In this document: positions 9,649 through 16,125 of the stretch, in pieces | Layout: the number at the start of each line of letters is the position of its first letter | How positions within the stretch are numbered: position 1 is the first letter of the stretch | Assembly (NCBI GenBank): GCA_937888355.1 | Contig: CALAPX010000129.1 | Location: 1 to 49,169 of the forward strand | DNA: 49,169 bases | Reading direction: 5' to 3' | DNA from: an uncultured Spartobacteria bacterium | Lineage (GTDB): Bacteria > Verrucomicrobiota > Verrucomicrobiia > Chthoniobacterales > Terrimicrobiaceae | Made by a program: the position numbers and the translations under genes | The notes under the pieces: generated by a model | Databases searched by the model: none | Told to the model about the DNA's origin: nothing | The model's input: only the letters and a program-made list of their open reading frames with translations

Positions 9649-12254
9649 CACCACACGTTTTCCTATTTGCCGCACGCCGCTCTTGCATGTCCCATGCGCT
9701 TTCATGGATTTTCCCCGCTTTTATTTCCCTGATGTTGCTGCCCCCGCTCTTTGGTCAATCCCCTCCAACCATCGTGACGACCTCGGAAAATGAGATCGCC
9801 CGACGTCAAGCGCGCGTCATGGAAGCGGAGAAACTTCTTGAAAAATCCCACCGGGAAACTTCTGATAAAAATTGGGCTTCCGCTTATGATATTGCCTTTC
9901 AAGCTGTTGAATTAATTCCTTCCGGCCAGGCTACTGAAGCCATGCGTAAAACGACCATTTCAATATTTTCCAATTGTGCCATGGATTTTGCAAATTGGCT
10001 CATCGGACAAGGCCGCTACAATGAGGCTGAACGCGTTGCCAAATCTGTCCTTGCCCCATCAATAAATCCCAACTTTAAACCAGCCGCTAAGTTATTAGCA
10101 AATCTCGAGCAACAAGATTATTACAATAAAACTATCGATCCTCCTTTTGCCGTGCGACGCGATGACACCCAGAAGTTGCTTGATCAAGCGGAAGGGTTCT
10201 CCGCCACCGGTCGATACGATCTCGCCCAGAAGCGTTATGAGGAGGTTTTAAATCTCGATTCCTATAATATTGCCGCCCGCCAAGGCTTGGAGTCTTTAAA
10301 TAATAGAAGAACAAAGTATTACGAGACATCATATAATGAAACGCGTAGCCGTTTGCTCTGGCTTGTTGAACAGTCGTGGAATAGGTCTGTGCCAAAGCGC
10401 ACTGAGGCTACTCGATCAACCGCGATGTCAACATATCAAGTTGCACAAGAATCCAAAGCCTCCATCACTAGTAAACTTAACAAGATCGTCTTAGATAAAA
10501 TCTATTTTCCTGAGGTTACTGTTCGTGAGTTTGTTGATTTTCTAAAGTTTGAAAGCCGCAAACTGGATCCGGATAAACAAGGGGTTAATATCGTTCTCAA
10601 GCTTGGCAAAGACCCCCAAATTGGTAGCTCTGATTCTGAAGTCTCCACTTCAACCCAAACCACTCCATCCACAAAAATTTCAATCTCTCCAGCTATCACA
10701 AATATCCCTCTGATAGAGGCGATTCGCTACCTCACTGAGTTATCTGATCTAAAATATAAAATTGATCCTTTTGCGGTGGAAATTCTTTCTCCTTCTGCTT
10801 CCACCGAGGATCTTGTGACTAAAGAATACCGTGTCTCCCCCGGCTTTATTCCTGTCTCCGCCAGCGAGGGATCCAGCCCCGCTATGGGGTCTCGCTCTTC
10901 AGATGATAATACACGACTGTCCGATCGACGTGATGCTAAGATATTTCTGGAAGAACAAGGTGTCCCTTTTGCCAATCCCGATGCCTTTGCCCGCTATATT
11001 CCTTCAGGTAGCCGCCTTATCGTTAGGAACACTCAGTCTGCTATCGACACTATCGATACTATTATTGAGGGAGAAATGGGCGTTGCCCCAAATCAGGTCG
11101 AAATCGAGTCGAAATTTGTCGAAATTTCTCAAAACAATTTGAATGAGTTAGGGTTTGATTGGCTTCTCGGTCCATTATCCATAGGAGGAGGAATGTATGG
11201 GAACGGCGGAACAATGGGCCTGGGCCAAGAAACCTCTGGCGACTACTATAGTAATTACCCATTCAATCAAGTGGGTGGAAATCCTGTTACAGCAGGCACG
11301 CGATCAGGTATCGGCACTGGATTAAATTCTGCAATAACCGCTAACAGTATTGACGCTTTAATTGCTCAAGTCCCACAAGGTTTTAATGTGGCTAGCCCTA
11401 GTATTTTCGGTATTGCCGGTGTATTCTCCAACCCCCAGTTCCAAATGGTGATCCGTGCCCTAAGCCAGCAAAAAGGTGTTGATCTCATGTCGGCCCCTAA
11501 AGTCACCACAAAGAGCGGCAGCAAAGCAACCGTCAAAATTGTACATGACTTTCCATATCCTGAAAGCTTTGAGCCCCCTGAGGTTCCGGAGTCATCGGCT
11601 GGTGGTGGTGGAAATAATAATAATGGTGGTGGTGGTGGTGGTGGTGCTAGAGAAGGCATTGTTGTTACGTCGTCTATCATTACACCCGCCAATCCGACAG
11701 ATTTTACTAACCGAGAGCTTGGCGTGACATTAGAAGTCGAGCCTGTGGTTGGCGCGGATAATTATACTATCGACCTTTATCTTTCTCCGCGCGTCGTCAA
11801 TTTTGATGGATTTGTGAACTATGGCTCTCCTGTTATTGGCCCCCGCTTCAACCCAGCTTCTATCCTTGTTGGAAACCCATCAGGCATTGAGACCTACGTC
11901 ATCACTCCCAACACAATGAACCAGCCGATCTTTTCTGTTAGATCCGTTGATACGAATGTCACCGTTTGGGATGGTCAAACAGTTGCTCTCGGTGGACTTA
12001 TCCGTGAAGATGTGCAAAAAGTCCAAGATAAGGTTCCTCTTCTTGGCGATATCCCACTTGCAGGAAGATTGTTTCGCTCAAATGTGGATCAGACTATAAA
12101 GAAAAACTTGATCATTTTTGTTACCGCACGCTTGATGGACGCCCAAGGTCAACCACTAATCCAACAAAACATTGAAGAAGAGTTTGTTGATTTGCTCGGT
12201 TTGCCTGAAGATTTACCTCAGCCTGCCTTCCAATCCGCAAAATTCGGGAAGTGA
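9645..12254 (+). CDS. Outer-membrane secretin, second copy (tandem paralogue)
   Basis: The 869-residue protein has the same architecture as the gene before it: signal peptide (ending near LFGQ), TPR-like helices with YDLAQKRYEEVLNLDSYNIAAR, N domains and a secretin core with VEIESKFVEISQNNLNELGFDWL. The last about 70 residues are nearly identical to copy one over LIREDVQKVQDKVPLLGDIP. The N domains have diverged more, and a Gly/Asn run (residues 653-667) is found only here. The start at 9645 keeps the 4-base overlap used throughout the operon; an ATG at 9687 would give a tidier signal peptide. Two secretins in a row suggest either a mixed ring or two machines sharing one inner-membrane platform. 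Confidence 0.92.
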   Translation: MTPHVFLFAARRSCMSHALSWIFPAFISLMLLPPLFGQSPPTIVTTSENEIARRQARVMEAEKLLEKSHRETSDKNWASAYDIAFQAVELIPSGQATEAMRKTTISIFSNCAMDFANWLIGQGRYNEAERVAKSVLAPSINPNFKPAAKLLANLEQQDYYNKTIDPPFAVRRDDTQKLLDQAEGFSATGRYDLAQKRYEEVLNLDSYNIAARQGLESLNNRRTKYYETSYNETRSRLLWLVEQSWNRSVPKRTEATRSTAMSTYQVAQESKASITSKLNKIVLDKIYFPEVTVREFVDFLKFESRKLDPDKQGVNIVLKLGKDPQIGSSDSEVSTSTQTTPSTKISISPAITNIPLIEAIRYLTELSDLKYKIDPFAVEILSPSASTEDLVTKEYRVSPGFIPVSASEGSSPAMGSRSSDDNTRLSDRRDAKIFLEEQGVPFANPDAFARYIPSGSRLIVRNTQSAIDTIDTIIEGEMGVAPNQVEIESKFVEISQNNLNELGFDWLLGPLSIGGGMYGNGGTMGLGQETSGDYYSNYPFNQVGGNPVTAGTRSGIGTGLNSAITANSIDALIAQVPQGFNVASPSIFGIAGVFSNPQFQMVIRALSQQKGVDLMSAPKVTTKSGSKATVKIVHDFPYPESFEPPEVPESSAGGGGNNNNGGGGGGGAREGIVVTSSIITPANPTDFTNRELGVTLEVEPVVGADNYTIDLYLSPRVVNFDGFVNYGSPVIGPRFNPASILVGNPSGIETYVITPNTMNQPIFSVRSVDTNVTVWDGQTVALGGLIREDVQKVQDKVPLLGDIPLAGRLFRSNVDQTIKKNLIIFVTARLMDAQGQPLIQQNIEEEFVDLLGLPEDLPQPAFQSAKFGK
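11601..11645 (+). repeat. In-frame GGT/AAT triplet repeat in the second secretin
   Basis: The stretch reads three GGT and one GGA, four AAT, then seven GGT, in the reading frame, giving G4-N4-G7. It sits in a loop of the secretin core between the EPPEVPES segment and the next strand. The first secretin has an unrelated sequence there. Slipped-strand changes would lengthen or shorten the loop without a frameshift. Confidence 0.9.
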
Positions 12255-12289
12255 TTTAGCGCCCTATTAAACTACTTTAAGCTTTTCGC

Positions 12290-13141
12290 TTATCTTTCTT
12301 GGCTCAGCCATTTACTAATATCTTCTCCCACCAAGTTTTTATCCCAATCATGCCATAGTAAATGGTATGCATCTGGGTAAACCCTCAGTGTTTTGTTTTC
12401 CGATGTGATTTGGTGAAACCATGACTCCACTTGATCAATCCGCACATAACAATCCTGACCAGCCGCCAGAACTAAGGTGGGTAGCTTTATTTTTTTTGCT
12501 ATCGCTTTGCTGCCATCAATCAACGCTCCCAACTCCACCAGAAATCCGAGGCTGAAATTCGAAATGTAGTGTGTTTTTTCTTTGAGCGAATCCTGATAAG
12601 CTCTGTCTCGCGTAATCGGAGGAGCCGTCGTATTTCCGTTTACAAATCTATTCGGCGAAAGCCTATAATTTGGGAACATTTTACCAAGCGTCCTTAATAT
12701 CAACCGGACCGGCTTGGGAACCGCCCGTATCAGTGCAACAACCGGCGCTGATAGAATCACTCCACTTAGCCCTAGTTCTGCTCCCCTGTCGCCACCTGCA
12801 GCATACGAGGCGACTAACAATGATCCCATACTCTCCCCCATCAAATACAGCGGTTCATCGGGATGAGCTTGTCTCACAGCTTTCAAAAAAGCGGCTATAT
12901 CCCTCATCTGCCACTCCACATTCAGCGCCAATCCCCGTCTAGAGACAACAGGGTCTCTCCCTTGCCCCCTTAAATCCAATGCATAGAAGGAAAAACCCTT
13001 CACCATTTCTGGTAGCGGGGCGAACTGCTCCCCTGCCCCACCCATCCCATGCACACAAGCGACGACTCCAATCGCCCCCTCTGCCCTCCATGTATTGGCG
13101 CACCGCTTTTCTCCATCTTCTGTAAACCATAGAAAACTCAT
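12290..13141 (-). CDS. Alpha/beta hydrolase, monoacylglycerol-lipase-like (serine aminopeptidase S33 type)
   Basis: This 283-residue protein has the alpha/beta-hydrolase layout. An HGMGG oxyanion strand is at residues 31-35, the nucleophile elbow GESMGS has Ser104, the likely acid is Asp230 in AAGQDCYV, and the likely base is His260 in DAYHLLWHD. The pattern fits lysophospholipases and monoacylglycerol lipases; the substrate is unknown. No signal peptide is seen, so it is probably cytoplasmic. It runs convergent to the secretin operon, 35 bases away. The region from here to about 14000 is AT-richer than the flanks. Confidence 0.85.
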   Translation of the reverse strand: MSFLWFTEDGEKRCANTWRAEGAIGVVACVHGMGGAGEQFAPLPEMVKGFSFYALDLRGQGRDPVVSRRGLALNVEWQMRDIAAFLKAVRQAHPDEPLYLMGESMGSLLVASYAAGGDRGAELGLSGVILSAPVVALIRAVPKPVRLILRTLGKMFPNYRLSPNRFVNGNTTAPPITRDRAYQDSLKEKTHYISNFSLGFLVELGALIDGSKAIAKKIKLPTLVLAAGQDCYVRIDQVESWFHQITSENKTLRVYPDAYHLLWHDWDKNLVGEDISKWLSQER

Positions 13142-13175
13142 TACCTTTTTTTATAATGGCTTGAAGAAGCCAATC

Positions 13176-13657
13176 ATGAAAGTATTTGTTATCCTCCTCT
13201 GTTTATTGATCCTATCCTTCTCCTCTTCTGCAAACCAACTTGATGTGGCAATGATCCGTTTTCCTGAACCAAAAACAGAATCCTCTCTTAACGAATAACT
13301 CTCCGCCACAACCCTCAATAACTCTGACCGTACAAAAACTAAAATTCACACTCTTAAAGGTGATGTTATTTTTTATCAATCTCTTGTGATTTCGCCCTTT
13401 TTTTCTTCATCTACCCGCTTTTCCTTACTTCATTCATCGCTGAAGGGCTCCTGTGATGGTAACGTCCTTTCACTAGATTTAACCCTTTCCGATGGCGTGG
13501 ATGAGGCCCTCCGCCTCTTTTCTTCTCATACATTTAAAGGCTCCCTTCGCGTGGTTTCCTTTCGTACGATCATAAAAAACACACCTTTTCCAAAAAAGGC
13601 CGTGTTGATACAAATGAAACCGCCTACACCTACACCCTCATAGCTCAAATCAATTGA
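13176..13657 (+). pseudogene. Decayed gene for a small exported protein (nonsense plus frameshift)
   Basis: An ATG at 13176 opens a frame with a clear signal peptide (KVFVILLCLLILSFSSSANQ). TAA stops it at 13296-13298 after 40 codons. The same frame is then open from 13299 to 13643 with coding character, including NVLSLDLTLSDGVDEALRLF. Near two A6 runs (13574-13579 and 13592-13597) reading appears to slip. The other frame ends in a much more protein-like tail, KKGRVDTNETAYTYTLIAQIN, with TGA at 13655. So two lesions, one nonsense and one indel, separate an about 160-residue exported protein into pieces. The family was not recognised. Sequencing error in the A runs could explain the frameshift but not the TAA. 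Confidence 0.6.
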
Positions 13658-13967
13658 CTTAGCGGTTGTGCAAAACATGTGAGTTTTTGCGGATAACCAT
13701 TAATAAAATCACTCTCTATTTGATTTATCTTTTTCTTTTCTCTTAAAAACTCCCGTTTTTCACAGGTCTTCTTCCCCGTGGAACGCCTTTCAATGAGACG
13801 AGGAACACAATTCTTCATGATTGTTCACACCCTTAAGAAGAATAAGAATGTAATGATTTTTTAATTCTTCTATAATCTCTGTGAAAAACTTCGCTAAGGC
13901 TTGTATCAAGACTTGGCTCTTCATTGAAATGAGGTAAAATGCCTGATCTAATTTAACAGTTCAAATA
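13658..13967. other. AT-rich intergenic stretch before the DHS-like gene
   Basis: These 310 bases hold no coding frame I can support. They are AT-rich with several short A/T runs. A possible promoter lies near the right end. A single half of the trmL palindrome (GTGGAAC) occurs near 13778, but it is not a full site. Confidence 0.5.
13913..13940 (+). promoter_or_regulatory. Possible sigma-70-type promoter of the DHS-like gene
   Basis: A TTGGCT box (13913-13918) and a TAAAAT box (13935-13940) are 16 bases apart. They end 27 bases before the ATG at 13968. The match is moderate and the region is AT-rich, so chance matches are likely. Confidence 0.3.
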
Positions 13968-14945
13968 ATGTCACTCAGTCCAGTTTCAGATTTCATAGAC
14001 CTTCATTACCGCCACTTCAATGCAGCATCACTGAAAGATGCCGCAGAGGCTTATACAAAGCATTTGGAATCAGGTGGAGTCATGCTCATGACCCTTGCTG
14101 GAGCCATGAGCACAGCGGAACTGGGAATATCTCTCGCTGAAATGATCCGATTAGGAAAAGTTCATGGCATCGTTTGTACTGGAGCAAACCTTGAGGAGGA
14201 CATTTTCAATCTTGTCGCGCATGATTTCTATGAACGGATTCCTCACTATCGGGACCTCACACCCGCAGATGAGCAAGCCCTTTTGAAGCGACATATGAAC
14301 AGAGTGACAGATACCTGCATACCAGAGATGGAAGCGATGCGCAGGATCGAAGATGTAATCCTCAAAGAATGGATGAATGCGGATGCGCAAGGAGAGCAGT
14401 TTTTCCCTCATGAATTCTTCTGGAAGATCCTTGAGTCGCCGGAACTGAAAAAAAATTTCCAGATAGATCCAAAAAACAGCTGGATGATCGCTGCAAAGGA
14501 AAAAAACCTGCCGATCTTTGTCCCTGGTTGGGAGGATTCGACACTCGGAAATATGTATGCTGGTCATTGTATCGAAGGGACTATCAAAAATATTCACACC
14601 GTAAGGTCAGGGATTGAATACATGATTTCACTTGCTGATTGGTATGCGCCTACAAGCCATAAGACCCCCATTGGATTCTTCCAGATCGGCGGCGGGATTG
14701 CTGGGGATTTTCCCATCTGTGTCGTTCCTATGCTTCATCAGGATCTACGCCGCACAGATGTCCCTCTATGGGCGTATTTCTGTCAGATCAGCGACTCCAC
14801 AACCAGCTACGGAAGTTATTCAGGAGCTGTCCCTAATGAAAAAATAACATGGGGGAAGCTTGGAGAGAAAACGCCAAAGTTTATTATTGAGTCAGACGCC
14901 ACTATTGTAGCTCCACTTATCTTCGCCAAAGTTCTCGGATGGTAG
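13968..14945 (+). CDS. Deoxyhypusine-synthase-like protein (possible homospermidine synthase)
   Basis: This 325-residue protein belongs to the deoxyhypusine synthase fold. It has the NAD-binding start TLAGAMSTAELG, the GIVCTGANLEEDIFNLVAHD segment and the C-terminal SGAVPNEKITWGKL. The last holds the lysine (Lys297 here) that forms the imine intermediate in eukaryotic and archaeal enzymes. Bacteria have no eIF5A substrate, and some bacterial members are known to make homospermidine from spermidine or putrescine. A polyamine role is therefore likely but inferred. No other polyamine gene is in the window. The gene stands alone, 70 bases before metF on the same strand. Confidence 0.85.
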   Translation: MSLSPVSDFIDLHYRHFNAASLKDAAEAYTKHLESGGVMLMTLAGAMSTAELGISLAEMIRLGKVHGIVCTGANLEEDIFNLVAHDFYERIPHYRDLTPADEQALLKRHMNRVTDTCIPEMEAMRRIEDVILKEWMNADAQGEQFFPHEFFWKILESPELKKNFQIDPKNSWMIAAKEKNLPIFVPGWEDSTLGNMYAGHCIEGTIKNIHTVRSGIEYMISLADWYAPTSHKTPIGFFQIGGGIAGDFPICVVPMLHQDLRRTDVPLWAYFCQISDSTTSYGSYSGAVPNEKITWGKLGEKTPKFIIESDATIVAPLIFAKVLGW

Positions 14946-15015
14946 AGATGCGCGAATCTGCGTGGACATGCCTCTATGGTAAAGGGAAAAAGCAACCGAT
15001 TTAAGAATCAGAGAA

Positions 15016-15909
15016 ATGCATATTTGCGACATCCTTCAATCCAGCAATCCAACTGTCTCATTTGAGTTCTTTCCGCCAAAAACGGAAGATTCCCAAGAGC
15101 AACTCTACACAACAATACGAGACTTAGAGCAAATAGAGCCGCACTTTGTTAGTGTTACTTACGGTGCCGGGGGATCTACCCGTGAACTCACTCACGATCT
15201 CGTTGTTCGCTTAAAAAAAACAACCACCCTCGACCCGATCCCTCATCTCACCTGCGTCGGACACAATGAGTCAGATATTATTTCTATCCTAGAGCGGTAT
15301 GCCAATGCGGGGGTGAGCAATATTCTTGCCTTGCGCGGTGACCCCCCGCAAAACCAACGTGACTACGATCATTCAAGCGACGTTTTTGCTCATGCTGCTG
15401 ATCTTGTCCGATTTATTAAAAAATTTAGAGGCCATCCTGATCCAAGAGGCTTTGGAATCGGCGTGGCGGGCTTTCCAGAAGGTCACCCTGACACGCCCAA
15501 TCGTCTTTTGGAAATGGAGCACCTGAAAGCAAAAATAGCAGAGGGATCAGATTATATCTGCACACAACTCTTCTTCGATAATCATGATTTCTACGACTTC
15601 CGAGAACGCTGCACACTAGCCGGTATTGATGTACCCATTATCGCGGGGATCATGCCGGTAACGAGCCTCTCTTCAATGAAAAGAATGGCCGAACTTGCCG
15701 GAGGGAGTCGCTTTCCAGCTCGCCTACTCAAAGCGCTCCAACGAGCAACAAGTTCCCCTGAAGCTGTTCGCGAAATAGGTCTTCATTACGCCACCGAACA
15801 GTGCGCCGACCTTTTAGACAATGGTGTTTCAGGCATTCATTTGTACACATTGAATCAGTCCACCGCGACCCGTGAGATCTGTCAACGTCTTGGGCTCGTG
15901 AGCAAATAA
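15016..15909 (+). CDS. metF: 5,10-methylenetetrahydrofolate reductase
   Basis: The 297-residue protein is a flavin-dependent TIM-barrel enzyme that makes 5-methyltetrahydrofolate for methionine synthesis. The N-terminal VSFEFFPPKTED carries the catalytic Glu. SVTYGAGGSTRE, PHLTCVGHNESD, LALRGDPP and the later DYICTQLFFDN are standard MetF segments, and the length is normal for the bacterial form. A likely terminator lies 77 bases after the stop. No Shine-Dalgarno motif precedes the ATG. Confidence 0.96.
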   Translation: MHICDILQSSNPTVSFEFFPPKTEDSQEQLYTTIRDLEQIEPHFVSVTYGAGGSTRELTHDLVVRLKKTTTLDPIPHLTCVGHNESDIISILERYANAGVSNILALRGDPPQNQRDYDHSSDVFAHAADLVRFIKKFRGHPDPRGFGIGVAGFPEGHPDTPNRLLEMEHLKAKIAEGSDYICTQLFFDNHDFYDFRERCTLAGIDVPIIAGIMPVTSLSSMKRMAELAGGSRFPARLLKALQRATSSPEAVREIGLHYATEQCADLLDNGVSGIHLYTLNQSTATREICQRLGLVSK

Positions 15910-15986
15910 ATTATTCTCAGATAACAAAAATACTCCTTGCGCTCTTGAAATTTCGCCCTAAGGTGATCGACGTTCTGGGGGGAACA

Positions 15987-16028
15987 ACAGCCCGTTGCAG
16001 CAATCGCCGCGACGGGCTGTACTTTTTC
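15987..16028 (+). terminator. Likely intrinsic terminator after metF
   Basis: ACAGCCCGT (15987-15995) pairs with ACGGGCTGT (16012-16020), a 9-base GC-rich stem with a 16-base loop that could form a small inner stem. ACTTTTTCT follows. It separates metF from secA. Confidence 0.7.
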
Positions 16029-16125
16029 TGAGGTCCTACGTCCAGCAACCACCTCGCGCCCCTCGGTCACTTACGCCTTTCAAATCCTATTCCATCCGCT
16101 TAGATAAACTTCTACCATTTTTGTT

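Noticed and set aside
11366-11727. Open frames antisense and out of frame over the Gly-rich secretin repeat
   Set aside because: They arise from the GGT repeat (Pro or Val runs) and have no coding support.
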